Of a DNA stretch of 64,000 nucleotides, positions 15,838 to 25,140 are shown piece by piece; the first letter of the stretch is position 1, and each line of letters begins with the position of its first letter. The notes beneath the pieces are model-generated. The model was not told the origin of the DNA. It did no database searches and saw only the letters and a program-made list of their open reading frames with translations. The stretch is from Thermodesulfovibrio aggregans (GTDB taxonomy: Bacteria > Nitrospirota > Thermodesulfovibrionia > Thermodesulfovibrionales > Thermodesulfovibrionaceae), in the NCBI RefSeq assembly GCF_001514535.1, contig NZ_BCNO01000001.1, positions 726,040 to 790,039 on the forward strand, written 5' to 3'. The position numbers and the translations under genes were made by a program.

Positions 15838-17706
15838 TCATGAATTTCCTTCTGAAATGGGTAGATAGATTTTAAATGTTGTGCCCTTTCCTATTTCGCT
15901 TTCAACTTCTATAAAACCTTCGTGGTCTTTTATTATCCTGTAAACAATAGAAAGTCCTAATCCTGTTCCTTTAGCTCCTTTTGTTGTAAAGAAGGGTTCG
16001 AATATTCTCTTTTTTGTTTCTTCATCCATGCCAATCCCGGTATCTGAAACATACAAAACAGCAAATTTTTTATTTAAAAATGAAGCAATTTTTGTCTTTA
16101 TAGTCAATTTCCCTCCCTCTGGCATCGCATCATGGGCATTTGTTATTAAATTCATTAAAACTTCATCAAAAGCTTCAATGTCAAGTTTAACAGGAAGTGA
16201 GGAATCTAATATTTCATAAACTATTTGTATAGATTTTGATGCAGAGGTTTCTAATTTTGATTTCATCGAGAGAAGAATTGAGTTTAGATCGACAACTTTC
16301 ATTTCGTATTTTCTCTCACCGGTAACACTCAATATTTCTTTTGAAAGATATATTGCTCTTTTGGAAGCATTAATTATCTGGTCTAGTGCATTTTTTGCAA
16401 ACTCATTTGATACCTTTGGCTGAGCAAGGGTGGCAAATCCTTGAATAATATTTATAAGATCCTTAAATCTGTGCACTGCTTCACCAAGAGAACGCTTTAT
16501 AGATTCAAAATAATGAAGTTCTTCTAATTGTCTTTCCATTACTCTTGCTTCAAGGATTTTTACTGAAGCATCTGAAATTGCTTTGCTTAAATGTCCTATT
16601 TCATCTTTTCTTCGAACAAATTTATCAAAATATATTTCCTTAAATCCAAGATTTGATGTTTCCCTTGCAATTTCTATCAAAGGGTTTATGTATCTATTCG
16701 TAATATAAATAAGGACAATAAATGTAAGAATGAGTGAAGCAAAAATTTGATAAAAAAGATGCAAATATAAGGATTTCGTAATAACTGTTTGAGGTAACAG
16801 TGTTACGAGCGAGAGATTTCTATTTCTAATATTAAAGTTCTCTATCTTTACAAACCATTTTTGATTGTTGAAACTAATTTTATAAAAACTCTCATTTTTT
16901 TCTGATTCTATGGCATGATAAAGTAAAGGAAAAATATTTTTATCAAGTTTATAAATTTTCCCTGGCTCAGGAGTAATTTCATTTGAAAAAGCTATTAAAT
17001 CCTCATTTTCTGAAATAAGATAAAGTTTTGCCTCTGGATGAAGCTTTTGCTTGGCTTTACTTAAAAAAAGTGATAAATTTTTTATCATTACATCAATTCC
17101 AACAACTTCCTTTAAATCACTGCATAACAATAGAGAAGCTGTTATACCCGGGTCTTTTGTTGTTCTGAATGTGTATTCTTTGCTCCAGTAAATATCATTG
17201 CTCTGGAGCGCCTGTTTATACCATATTGTATTTCTTGGATCATAGTTGTCTTTTACTATTTTCTTTTCTATTATTTCTCCATCACTATTTAGAGTATGCC
17301 ATAAAACATATTGCCGATATTCTGCTTTTTTAATCCTATTAAGCCACTTCCCTCTGTCATTTAAAATAAGATATCCATTTCCTTTACCATCCCCATAGTT
17401 TATTGAAGTTACATAAGGATATTTTTTAATGAAATCCATAAAAAATTTATTGGTTTTCACAATATCATTGAAGTTTAAAATTTTGCAACAAACAAGAGCC
17501 TGTACATTATATAGAAAATTTTCAACAGGATTAATTAATCTCTCAGTTTCTGATTTAAATAAAAGAGCAACAGTCTCTGTGTGGTGGTTAAGATTTTTTT
17601 CAGCAAGATGTAAGGAGAAGAAATAGTTGGTTAAAGTAATTCCTGTGAACAAAATTATCATTGTCAACACAAAAAGCCATTTAATATTCAAATTAAACTT
17701 TGCCAT
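15838..17706 (-). CDS. Sensor histidine kinase with periplasmic dCache domain
   Basis: A protein of 622 residues. It has TM1 (~11-31) and a periplasmic double-Cache domain (~40-310, including the ligand-site motif YDPRNTIWYKQA). TM2 (~317-337), a HAMP region (~338-390) and a divergent phospho-acceptor helix follow, with the likely site H412 (LGEAVHRFKDLINIIQG). The HATPase domain has NLITNAHDAMPEGG, DTGIGM and GTGLGLSIV. The ligand is unknown. No response regulator is adjacent on its own strand; it is divergent from a second kinase whose NtrC-type regulator could serve both. TATAAT at 17717-17722 lies 10 nt before the ATG, leaving a leader of only a few nucleotides. Confidence 0.85.
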   Translation of the reverse strand: MAKFNLNIKWLFVLTMIILFTGITLTNYFFSLHLAEKNLNHHTETVALLFKSETERLINPVENFLYNVQALVCCKILNFNDIVKTNKFFMDFIKKYPYVTSINYGDGKGNGYLILNDRGKWLNRIKKAEYRQYVLWHTLNSDGEIIEKKIVKDNYDPRNTIWYKQALQSNDIYWSKEYTFRTTKDPGITASLLLCSDLKEVVGIDVMIKNLSLFLSKAKQKLHPEAKLYLISENEDLIAFSNEITPEPGKIYKLDKNIFPLLYHAIESEKNESFYKISFNNQKWFVKIENFNIRNRNLSLVTLLPQTVITKSLYLHLFYQIFASLILTFIVLIYITNRYINPLIEIARETSNLGFKEIYFDKFVRRKDEIGHLSKAISDASVKILEARVMERQLEELHYFESIKRSLGEAVHRFKDLINIIQGFATLAQPKVSNEFAKNALDQIINASKRAIYLSKEILSVTGERKYEMKVVDLNSILLSMKSKLETSASKSIQIVYEILDSSLPVKLDIEAFDEVLMNLITNAHDAMPEGGKLTIKTKIASFLNKKFAVLYVSDTGIGMDEETKKRIFEPFFTTKGAKGTGLGLSIVYRIIKDHEGFIEVESEIGKGTTFKIYLPISEGNS

Positions 17707-17773
17707 CTCTGATTAAATTATACTCTTTTTAAAAATTTTTGCCCACTTTTGATGACTATCGAAATTAATAAAT

Positions 17774-17802
17774 TTGCAAATATTGTCTAAACTCTTTTAA
17801 AT
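17774..17802 (+). promoter_or_regulatory. Promoter positioned for a leaderless kinase mRNA
   Basis: TTGCAA (17774-17779), a 17-nt spacer and TTAAAT (17797-17802) lie 8 nt before the ATG at 17811, with no ribosome-binding site. The divergent kinase has TATAAT at 17717-17722 on the minus strand. Confidence 0.45.
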
Positions 17803-17810
17803 TTAAAGTA

Positions 17811-19745
17811 ATGAATCTTAAAAATCTCTCATTGAATACGAAGTTTACTCTTTCAATTATTTTAATAATTTTTGCCTTTTGTGTGCTCTTTTCTTTTCTT
17901 ATTTATTATCATCTCAAGCAAAAAGTAATAGAAGATGCACATGAAAAAACAAGAATCATTATTACTCAAATGGATGCACTTGGTAAGTATGTTAAAGAAG
18001 AACTGAGACCAGCTATTTTTAAACTTCTTCATGAGACAGGTAAAAAAGATGAGTTTATTGTTGAGGGAATGTCAACAACTCATGTAAGACTTAATGTGAT
18101 GCGAAGATTCAATAATAAAATAGGAAATTATATTTACAAAAGAGTTTCTTTACAACCTATAAATCCTGAACATCAGGCAAATTCATTAGATATGAGACTG
18201 ATTGATTATTTCCAAAATAATTCCAATAGCGAATCATGGAGTGGAATAGTGAAAATAGAAGGACAAGAGTTTCTCATAATAGCAAAGCCTATCATTGCTG
18301 AAAAGGAGTGTTTGATCTGTCATGGAAAGGTTAAGGATGCCCCAAAGGCTTTACTTAAGATGTTTCCTCGTAACAGGGATTTTACATGGAAAGAGGGAGA
18401 AATAATGGGAGTAGAGTCAGTATCTCTTCCAATTGCTTCTACTTTAGGAGAGATAAAAGGTATTGCAATCTCTACTTTTTTGTTTGGTTTGATTTCTCTA
18501 ATTTTCCTTTTTGTTGGACTTCAGGGTGCTTTTTGGAGTTTTGTGATTAAGCCCTTAAAAAGATTGAGTTTACTATTCAGAGGAATTGTCAATGGAACAG
18601 AACCTCTTAATCAAACAATTGAGGTAAAAACAAAGGATGAAATTGGTGAATTAATCTTTTCTTTTAACCAAATGTCAAAGTACTTATTTGAAGCTCAGGA
18701 GGCTACTAAAAAATATGCTGAAACTCTTCAGACAATTTTTGAAGGTATCACTGACCCGCTTGCTCTTGTAAATCCTGATTGCACAGTAGAGATGACAAAC
18801 CATGCTTACAGAAAATGGATTTTAGAGGGCAGAGCTGCGGTATTCAATGAAAAATGTGATCCTGAAAAAATTGATCCGGATAAATTTTGTCCAGTTCATT
18901 TTCTTAAAAAAGTAATTGATACAAAAAAACCTTTTTCAGAATACTGGGAAGGAGAGGATCAAAAACATTACTTTATTCATCTTTATCCAATTTTTAACGA
19001 GAAAGGAGATGTTATAAAAGTTGTTCACTATGTTAAGGATATTACTGAAAAGAGAAAAATTGAAGAACAGATGAGAATTACTGAAAAACTTGCAGCAATT
19101 GGACAGCTTTCAGCTGGATTAGCACATGAAATTAATAATCCTCTTGGCGGAATCAGACTTTGTTTTAATAATTTAATAGCAACTGAGATGGATGAAGAAA
19201 CGAAAAAAAGACACATTGAAGTGATAAATCAGGGATTGATGAAGATTCAGGAAATAATAAAACAACTTCTTGATTTTTCAAAACAAAGCGAGCTTATTGT
19301 ATCTTTGGTTTCTGTAAATACTCTTGTAGAGAATGTTTTAAAATTAACTGACTATTTGATATCAAAAAAGGGAATTAAAGTTGTTAAAAAACTCTCACCG
19401 GATATACCAAAAATCATGATTGATTCAAATAAAATAGAACAGGTTTTTTTAAATATCGTTCTTAATGCTATTCAAGCAATGGATGGTAAAGAAGGAACTT
19501 TAACCATTCAAACTTATCTAAAAGATGATTTTTGTTGTATTTCCTTCACCGATACCGGGCCTGGTATTCCTGAAAACATTCTTCCAAAAATTTTTGATCC
19601 ATTTTTCACAACAAAACCAGTTGGACAGGGCACAGGACTTGGACTTTCAGTAAGTAAATCTATTGTTGAGCAACACAATGGTAGAATTACTGTTGAAACT
19701 TCCAGAAATGGAACTACTTTTATAGTGGAGTTACCACTAAAATGA
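17811..19745 (+). CDS. Histidine kinase with heme-binding-type (Tll0287-like) sensor domain
   Basis: A protein of 644 residues. It has TM1 (~12-33) and a DUF3365/Tll0287-like periplasmic domain (~40-210) holding a c-type heme motif CxxCH at 167-171 (CLICH). TM2 (~216-240), HAMP (~240-295), PAS (~300-412), HisKA with H439 ([15 protein letters not shown]) and HATPase ([24 protein letters not shown]) follow. Family members use covalently bound heme to sense redox state or gas. The gene overlaps the NtrC-type regulator by 4 nt, so they form a cognate pair. Confidence 0.88.
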   Translation: MNLKNLSLNTKFTLSIILIIFAFCVLFSFLIYYHLKQKVIEDAHEKTRIIITQMDALGKYVKEELRPAIFKLLHETGKKDEFIVEGMSTTHVRLNVMRRFNNKIGNYIYKRVSLQPINPEHQANSLDMRLIDYFQNNSNSESWSGIVKIEGQEFLIIAKPIIAEKECLICHGKVKDAPKALLKMFPRNRDFTWKEGEIMGVESVSLPIASTLGEIKGIAISTFLFGLISLIFLFVGLQGAFWSFVIKPLKRLSLLFRGIVNGTEPLNQTIEVKTKDEIGELIFSFNQMSKYLFEAQEATKKYAETLQTIFEGITDPLALVNPDCTVEMTNHAYRKWILEGRAAVFNEKCDPEKIDPDKFCPVHFLKKVIDTKKPFSEYWEGEDQKHYFIHLYPIFNEKGDVIKVVHYVKDITEKRKIEEQMRITEKLAAIGQLSAGLAHEINNPLGGIRLCFNNLIATEMDEETKKRHIEVINQGLMKIQEIIKQLLDFSKQSELIVSLVSVNTLVENVLKLTDYLISKKGIKVVKKLSPDIPKIMIDSNKIEQVFLNIVLNAIQAMDGKEGTLTIQTYLKDDFCCISFTDTGPGIPENILPKIFDPFFTTKPVGQGTGLGLSVSKSIVEQHNGRITVETSRNGTTFIVELPLK

Positions 19746-21112
19746 AAGAGAGAATTCTCATAGTTGAAGATGATCCTGCGATGAATCTCGGGATGTATCA
19801 TTTTCTTCGTTCCTCAGGATATGAAGTAAAATCCTGTGAGGACGGTACAAAAGCTCTTGAGATAATTGAATCAGACAAATTTGATATTGCTATAATTGAC
19901 CTAAAACTTCCTGGAGTTGATGGACTTACTCTTCTTAAACACATAAAGAGTAAGTCTCCACAAACAGGAGTAATAATCATAACTGCTTTTGCTGAGGTAA
20001 AGACTGCAGTTCAAGCAATAAAAGATGGTGCCTTTGATTACATTGCAAAACCATTTACAAATGAGGAACTTTTTTTAGTAATACAAAGATTTTCAAAATT
20101 TAGAAGCCTTGAAAAGGAAGTAAGATACCTTACTGAGCTTGTTAAGAAAAAAGAGGGATTTGAAGAGATAATTTGTAGCAGTCCTGCAATGAAGGAAATT
20201 CTTGACAAAATTGATGTAGTTGCAAAAACAGATGTACCTGTTTTAATTCAAGGAGAAAGTGGAACAGGTAAAGAACTTATAGCAAACGAAATTCAAAGAC
20301 GAAGTTTAAGAAAAGATAAACCTTATATTAAAATAAACTGCGCTGCTATTCCAGAGACTCTTTTTGAATCAGAGCTTTTTGGTTATGAAAAAGGAGCTTT
20401 TACAGGAGCCAGTGAAAAGAAAAAGGGTAAATTTGAGCTTGCAAATGGAGGTACATTATTTTTTGATGAAATTGGTGACATGCCAGTAAGCCTTCAGGCA
20501 AAACTTTTAAGAGTAATTGAAGAAGGCAGTGTTTATCCTCTTGGTGGAAAAGAACCAGTAAAGATTGATGTAAGATGCATATATGCAACAAGCAAAAATC
20601 TTAAAGAACTTATAAAAAATGAAAAGTTCAGGGAAGATCTTTTTTACAGAATAAATGTCATTCCTATTGTAATACCCCCTCTAAGAGAAAGGAAAGATGA
20701 CATACCTCCATTGATTGATCATTTTTTGAAAAATTTTTCTGAAAAGTACGGTAAAAAAAATATTACCATGTCCTCTTCAGCCTATGAAGTTTTATTGCGT
20801 TACGATTATCCTGGAAATGTTAGAGAGCTAAAGCATGTAATAGAGAGGGCTGTTCTTCTTTCAAAAGATGGCGTGATTGATATTAAACATCTTCCTGAAG
20901 AGTTTTATAAGGTGGAGTCATTTCAAAAGCAATGTTTTTCTGGTAATTTATCTCTTAAAGAATGTCTTGAAAACTTTGAAAAGAGTATCATACTAAGGGC
21001 TCTTCAGGAATGCGGATGGAAAAAGTCAGAGGCAGCAAAAAAACTTGGAATAAGCAGAAAAGCTTTGTGGGAAAAAATAAAACTTTACCGAATTAAAGGG
21101 CCTGATTTATAA
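19742..21112 (+). CDS. NtrC-family sigma-54-dependent response regulator
   Basis: A protein of 456 residues. It has a receiver domain (1-120) with phospho-acceptor D53 ([11 protein letters not shown]) and K103 (AKPF). A central AAA+ domain has Walker A GESGTGKE (171-178), the sigma-54 contact loop GAFTGA (218-223) and a Walker [14 protein letters not shown]-terminal Fis-type helix-turn-helix follows ([23 protein letters not shown]). It activates sigma-54 promoters when phosphorylated by the upstream heme-type kinase. Target genes are unknown. Confidence 0.92.
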   Translation: MKERILIVEDDPAMNLGMYHFLRSSGYEVKSCEDGTKALEIIESDKFDIAIIDLKLPGVDGLTLLKHIKSKSPQTGVIIITAFAEVKTAVQAIKDGAFDYIAKPFTNEELFLVIQRFSKFRSLEKEVRYLTELVKKKEGFEEIICSSPAMKEILDKIDVVAKTDVPVLIQGESGTGKELIANEIQRRSLRKDKPYIKINCAAIPETLFESELFGYEKGAFTGASEKKKGKFELANGGTLFFDEIGDMPVSLQAKLLRVIEEGSVYPLGGKEPVKIDVRCIYATSKNLKELIKNEKFREDLFYRINVIPIVIPPLRERKDDIPPLIDHFLKNFSEKYGKKNITMSSSAYEVLLRYDYPGNVRELKHVIERAVLLSKDGVIDIKHLPEEFYKVESFQKQCFSGNLSLKECLENFEKSIILRALQECGWKKSEAAKKLGISRKALWEKIKLYRIKGPDL

Positions 21113-21157
21113 CTTGATAGAATTCAGTGATAAATCTGCATTCGCAATAATAGATGA

Positions 21158-21189
21158 TTTAGAGATGTTCCACGTGGAACATCTCTAAA
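21158..21189. other. 32-bp perfect palindrome with a parS-like core; bidirectional terminator
   Basis: Sixteen base pairs of perfect dyad symmetry without a loop gap sit between the convergent NtrC-type and paaK genes. The central 16 bp (21166-21181) read TGTTCCACGTGGAACA, matching the chromosomal parS consensus (tGTTtCACGTGaAACa) in its symmetric C/G form, as in Pseudomonas-type sites. The T- and A-runs flanking the stem (TTT on the left, AAAAAA on the right) also allow intrinsic termination in the minus direction and weakly in the plus direction. ParB binding is inferred from the motif only; no parAB is in the window. Confidence 0.6.
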
Positions 21190-21192
21190 AAA

Positions 21193-22470
21193 TTAAATTT
21201 TCTTTCTTTTGTCAACGATTCTTACTGCTTTACCGGGGACTCTCTGAATTGTTCCTTCCGGAACAACTTGAATTTTACTGTGAAAACCTAAAAAGTCATA
21301 TAGTTCAAGATCAAGATGCTCGAGTTCTTTTTGGGTAATTCCATTGTCAGCCTTTTCAACAATGATTGTCATCTCATCTTTGCCTTTCACAGTTTCTATA
21401 ACAAGCTGATAATATGGAGAAAGTCCTTTATATTTAAGAAGAATTTGCTCAACCTGTGATGGATAGAAGTTAACTCCTTTAACTTTGAGCATGTCATCTG
21501 TTCTTCCACGGATTCTGCTTACGCGAACATGGGTTCTTCCACATTCGCATTTTTCATATGACAGAATGCTTGATATGTCCCTTGTTCTATATCGTATAAG
21601 CGGTAAACCTTCGCGGGTAAGAGTAGTAATAACCATTTCACCTTCCTTGCCTTCTGGCAAAGGTTGTCCTGTCTCAGAATCAATGATTTCAACAATATAG
21701 TGGTCTTCCCAGATATGGATACCTGCTCTTGCAGGACAGTCAATCCCAAGTCCTACACCACCTGTTTCAGTAAGTCCGATTATGTCAAAGGTTTTAACAT
21801 TCATCTCCTCTTCAATTCTTTTTCTGTATTCATCTGACCATGTTTCAGCTCCGAGTATGGCAACTCTAAGTTTGGTTTCTCTGAAATCAAATCCGCTTTC
21901 ACGGGCAACCTCTATCAGTCTTGCAGGATATGAAGCAATTGCTCCAATTGCTGTGACTTCAAGTTCTTTGATAAGTTTAAGTTGCATCAGAGACCTTCCT
22001 GCACCTGCTGGGACAATAAAGCAACCGAGGCGTTCTGCACCATAGTGAAAACCAAAGCCGCCATTAAAAAGTCCAAAAGAAGGCATTATCTGAATTCTAT
22101 CTTTTTCTGTAAGACCTGCACAGGAAAGGCATCTTGCCATTATCTCTCCCCATTGAGCTATATCGCCTCTTGTCATTGCATTTATTACAGGAACACCAGT
22201 TGTGCCAGAACTCATATGCATCCTTGCACAATCTGAAATATCACAGGCTATATGTTTGAAGGGATAACAATCTCTTAATTCATCTTTTGTTGTAAATGGA
22301 AGAAGTTTCAGGTCATCAAGGCTCTTTATGTCTTCAGGTTCAATGTGTTTATATTTTTCTTTAAGGCATGAATTTGAATTTTTTAAATACTTTAATGTTT
22401 TTCTCAGCCCTGCAATCTGAATTTTTTCAATTTCCTCTCTCGGAAGAGTTTCCTGGACTGAATTGAACAT
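21193..22470 (-). CDS. paaK: Phenylacetate-CoA ligase
   Basis: A protein of 425 residues, full length. It has N-terminal ETLPREEIEKIQ, the AMP-binding P-loop SSGTTGVPV (~87-95), GLTETGG, the YRTRDISSI hinge, and C-terminal PGKAVRIVDKRK. It activates arylacetates to CoA thioesters with ATP. It lies downstream of and overlaps (44 nt) iorB, so the operon oxidises aryl pyruvates from aromatic amino acids and handles the resulting arylacetates; in the ligase direction it can also feed reductive synthesis of aromatic amino acids. Confidence 0.9.
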   Translation of the reverse strand: MFNSVQETLPREEIEKIQIAGLRKTLKYLKNSNSCLKEKYKHIEPEDIKSLDDLKLLPFTTKDELRDCYPFKHIACDISDCARMHMSSGTTGVPVINAMTRGDIAQWGEIMARCLSCAGLTEKDRIQIMPSFGLFNGGFGFHYGAERLGCFIVPAGAGRSLMQLKLIKELEVTAIGAIASYPARLIEVARESGFDFRETKLRVAILGAETWSDEYRKRIEEEMNVKTFDIIGLTETGGVGLGIDCPARAGIHIWEDHYIVEIIDSETGQPLPEGKEGEMVITTLTREGLPLIRYRTRDISSILSYEKCECGRTHVRVSRIRGRTDDMLKVKGVNFYPSQVEQILLKYKGLSPYYQLVIETVKGKDEMTIIVEKADNGITQKELEHLDLELYDFLGFHSKIQVVPEGTIQRVPGKAVRIVDKRKKI

Positions 22471-22900
22471 AATTACACCCCATTAAAAAAGATTTTTTAT
22501 TTTCTTCATCGAGGATTTTTGAAACATCATCACAATCAAATATCTTTGTTTTTTTTACGAAAATTCCGAGTAAAAAAGTATTCACATAACGCATTGGCAC
22601 AGAAGAAAGTGCTTTTTCTATTTCTTCTTTTGTAAACATAAAAATATTGCTACCAAAGGTTTTTGCATAATCTATCAAATCTTCACTTAGAAGAATAACC
22701 ATGTCAGCAGTGCCTCTGCGAACAAGACCACTGAGACCTTCTCCAATCTTCATCTGAATCTCTACTGTTCCACCTTTTTTAGCCATTCCTTTTATTTCTG
22801 TTGAACGAACTGAGACTGCTTTTTTGCTCGCTGCTTGAGCAATTATTCTTGAAAAAAATATTACACCCTGACCACCCTTACCAAGAATAACTAGTTTCAT
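22427..22900 (-). CDS. iorB: Indolepyruvate:ferredoxin oxidoreductase, beta subunit
   Basis: A protein of 157 residues of the pyruvate ferredoxin/flavodoxin oxidoreductase gamma-type domain: LGKGGQGVIFFSRIIAQAA at the N-terminus, RSTEIKGMAKKGGTVEIQMKIG, and ADMVILLSEDLI. It is shorter than usual (~190-200), with its C-terminus running 44 nt into paaK; the last residues (YVQFSPGNSSERG) do not look conserved, so the end may have been shortened by a frameshift. It partners the IorA subunit 9 nt upstream. Confidence 0.88.
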   Translation of the reverse strand: MKLVILGKGGQGVIFFSRIIAQAASKKAVSVRSTEIKGMAKKGGTVEIQMKIGEGLSGLVRRGTADMVILLSEDLIDYAKTFGSNIFMFTKEEIEKALSSVPMRYVNTFLLGIFVKKTKIFDCDDVSKILDEENKKSFLMGCNYVQFSPGNSSERGN

Positions 22901-22909
22901 AGTTTTTTA

Positions 22910-24709
22910 TTATATCAAAGTTATAGCTTTTGTAGGACAAACATTTATACAAAAACCACAACTAATGCAAAGAGTCTTATCAATATTAGCCTTTTTCTCC
23001 TCATCATCAAAGACTATTGCAGGGCATTCAAACTCTTTAATGCAAATCATGCAACCTTTGCATAGTTCTTTTTCTATTTTTACAGGTATTTTTGGATTGT
23101 TTTGAAGTCCTTGCTTTGTATTTATGCAAAGATGTCTGAAAACAATAACTGCTGGTTCATTATTTTTCTTTAAAAACTCTTTTGCTTCCTTCAGTGTGTT
23201 TAGAGAATTCTGAAAATCATAGGGATCTACAACTTTTATAAAGTTAACACCAAGAGATTTAACTATGTCTTCTATTGAAACTGTCTTTAATGGTTGACCA
23301 AGAAAGTCATGAGGAGTTGAAAGAGTTTTTTGATTTCCTGTCATTGCCACAGTTTGATTATCAAGGATTAAAAGCAAAAAGGGAACTCTATAATGAACTG
23401 CATCAATTAATGGAGGAATTCCTGAATGGAAAAAGGTAGAATCTCCAATTATTGAGATAACATCCTGTTTTTTATTCCCCAGTTCAAAAGCTTTACTGAA
23501 GGCAAAACCAAAGGAAACGCTTGCCCCCATATTTAAAACAGTATCTGTTGCTTCAAAATTAAGTGCAAGGGTGTAGCAACCTATATCTCCAGCATATATT
23601 GCCTTTTTACCAAATATTTTTTTTACTGAAAATAGTGCAGCTCTATGAGCACAGCCAGGGCAAAGAGAAGGTCTTTTGAGTGGTGGTATCTGAAGTGTTT
23701 TTCTATTTTTTATCAAACCAAGTTTTTCAAGAATTTCTTCACAAACCTCGGGTGTAATCTCTCCTTGTTTTGGAACCAAGCCATTTCTTCTTCCTTCTGT
23801 ATCAAGCTGTAACTCAATGACAGGATAGGTTTCCTCAACAGAGATTATACGATTGAATTTTTCTATAAAATTGAATTTTTCTTTTGATAAAGGATAGGGT
23901 ATGTCAAGTTTACAAAGAGTAATTTTATCCTGAAGCCCATACTCTTCAATAAGTTCATAAATATAGGCAAATACAGCGCCACTTGAAAGTACAAGAATCT
24001 CTCCATTAAAGAAGAGTTTTGGTTTATTTTGTGCTGCAATCTTTTCAATCTTTTCGTTTAATAATCTATGAAGTTCAAGTCTTTGTTTTGGAGTTGCTGC
24101 AAATCTGCTTAATTGTTTTGACCAGTCCTTTGAAGACTTAAAATGTGGCTGTATTGTGTTACTTGATTCGAAATCTTTTATATCAACGATTGCTCTTCCA
24201 TGGGAGATTCTTGTGGTGCTGCGAAGCATCACTGGAATGCTAAATTTTTCACTTAATTCAATGGCTTTTTGAGCGAATTCATAAGCTTCTTCAACAGTTG
24301 AGGGGTCTAAAACAGGAATTTTTGCTGCCATTGCCATAAATCTGCTGTCCTGTTCTGTCTGGGATGAGTGGGGACCTGGGTCATCAACGCTTATCACTAC
24401 AAAACCAGCTACTGTGCCCACATAGGCAGAATTCATAAAGGGATCCATTGCAACATTGAGACCTACTTGCTTCATTGTAACAGCACTTTTTATGTTTGCA
24501 AGACAGGCTCCATAGGCTATCTCATAGGCAACCTTTTCATTAATTGACCAGTCAGCAAAGGCTTTAAGAGAGAATTGTTTTATAAGGCTTTGGACAGCAG
24601 GAATAATCTCACTTGAAGGAGTTCCGGGATATCCGGTTATAAACCTAACTCCTCCATGAATTAAACCATGTGCAATTGCTTCATTACCAGAAAAATAAAA
24701 CTTGGACAT
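22910..24709 (-). CDS. iorA: Indolepyruvate:ferredoxin oxidoreductase, alpha subunit
   Basis: A protein of 599 residues. It has a pyrimidine-binding domain (GYPGTPSSEIIPA), a TPP-binding domain with GDIGCYTL and GDSTFFHSG, and a C-terminal 2x[4Fe-4S] ferredoxin module (CKGCMICIKEFECP and CISCGFCINVCP). It oxidatively decarboxylates aryl pyruvates to aryl-acetyl-CoA, passing electrons to ferredoxin. CPGCAHRAA is typical of the family. The ATG lacks a Shine-Dalgarno sequence and lies 6 nt after a -10 box. Confidence 0.92.
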   Translation of the reverse strand: MSKFYFSGNEAIAHGLIHGGVRFITGYPGTPSSEIIPAVQSLIKQFSLKAFADWSINEKVAYEIAYGACLANIKSAVTMKQVGLNVAMDPFMNSAYVGTVAGFVVISVDDPGPHSSQTEQDSRFMAMAAKIPVLDPSTVEEAYEFAQKAIELSEKFSIPVMLRSTTRISHGRAIVDIKDFESSNTIQPHFKSSKDWSKQLSRFAATPKQRLELHRLLNEKIEKIAAQNKPKLFFNGEILVLSSGAVFAYIYELIEEYGLQDKITLCKLDIPYPLSKEKFNFIEKFNRIISVEETYPVIELQLDTEGRRNGLVPKQGEITPEVCEEILEKLGLIKNRKTLQIPPLKRPSLCPGCAHRAALFSVKKIFGKKAIYAGDIGCYTLALNFEATDTVLNMGASVSFGFAFSKAFELGNKKQDVISIIGDSTFFHSGIPPLIDAVHYRVPFLLLILDNQTVAMTGNQKTLSTPHDFLGQPLKTVSIEDIVKSLGVNFIKVVDPYDFQNSLNTLKEAKEFLKKNNEPAVIVFRHLCINTKQGLQNNPKIPVKIEKELCKGCMICIKEFECPAIVFDDEEKKANIDKTLCISCGFCINVCPTKAITLI

Positions 24710-24715
24710 CTTTAT

Positions 24716-24744
24716 ATGATAAAAAATTTTTACCTCTTATGCAA
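24716..24744 (-). promoter_or_regulatory. Promoter of the ior-paaK operon, leaderless geometry
   Basis: Read on the minus strand, TTGCAT (24744-24739), 17 nt, TATCAT (24721-24716), then 6 nt to the iorA ATG at 24709. No ribosome-binding site fits between them. Confidence 0.5.
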
Positions 24745-24826
24745 CAGAAACATCAGAATATGGTAAAAATTAGGAAGTATTTTAAGAACGTGATTTCATA
24801 AAAGAAAATTTTATATCATAGTAAAT

Positions 24827-25093
24827 ATGTGCATATTACATACTGAAATGTCCACTGTATATGGTGGGGAAATAAAATTTCTGGCATTTATTTATGATTC
24901 TAAATAATTCCATTCCTGTGGTCATGTATCATCATGGATTAAGAGCATTCAGACATTTTTTCAGACATGTCTATGATGTAGATATTGATAAAGACAAGTT
25001 CAAAATAGTTGAAGAAAAGGCAAAAAAATGAGAAAATTATATAAAAGCGATATAAATAAGTTTCTCAATTTTCTTGAAAAATTATTAAAATAA
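24827..25093 (+). pseudogene. Mosaic of three gene fragments (glycosyltransferase, deacetylase, HEPN)
   Basis: Three short frames follow each other. 24827-24907 encodes MCILHTEMSTVYGGE..., matching the N-terminus of the glycosyltransferase at 25141 (ILHTEWSEGYGGQE). 24894-25031 begins MILNNSIPVVMYHHG, nearly identical to the first 13 residues of the deacetylase at 27313. It then switches to LRAFRHFFRHVYDVDIDKDKF, the C-terminal motif of a HEPN/HepT-like nuclease (RxxxxH type). 25028-25093 (MRKLYKSDINKFLNFLEKLLK) looks like the final HEPN helix. None is an intact gene. The 24710-24826 and 25094-25140 stretches contain only promoter-like sequence. Confidence 0.6.
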
Positions 25094-25140
25094 AATTTTG
25101 GAAACTCGAACGAACTGTAAAACGAAGAGGTATAATTAAA

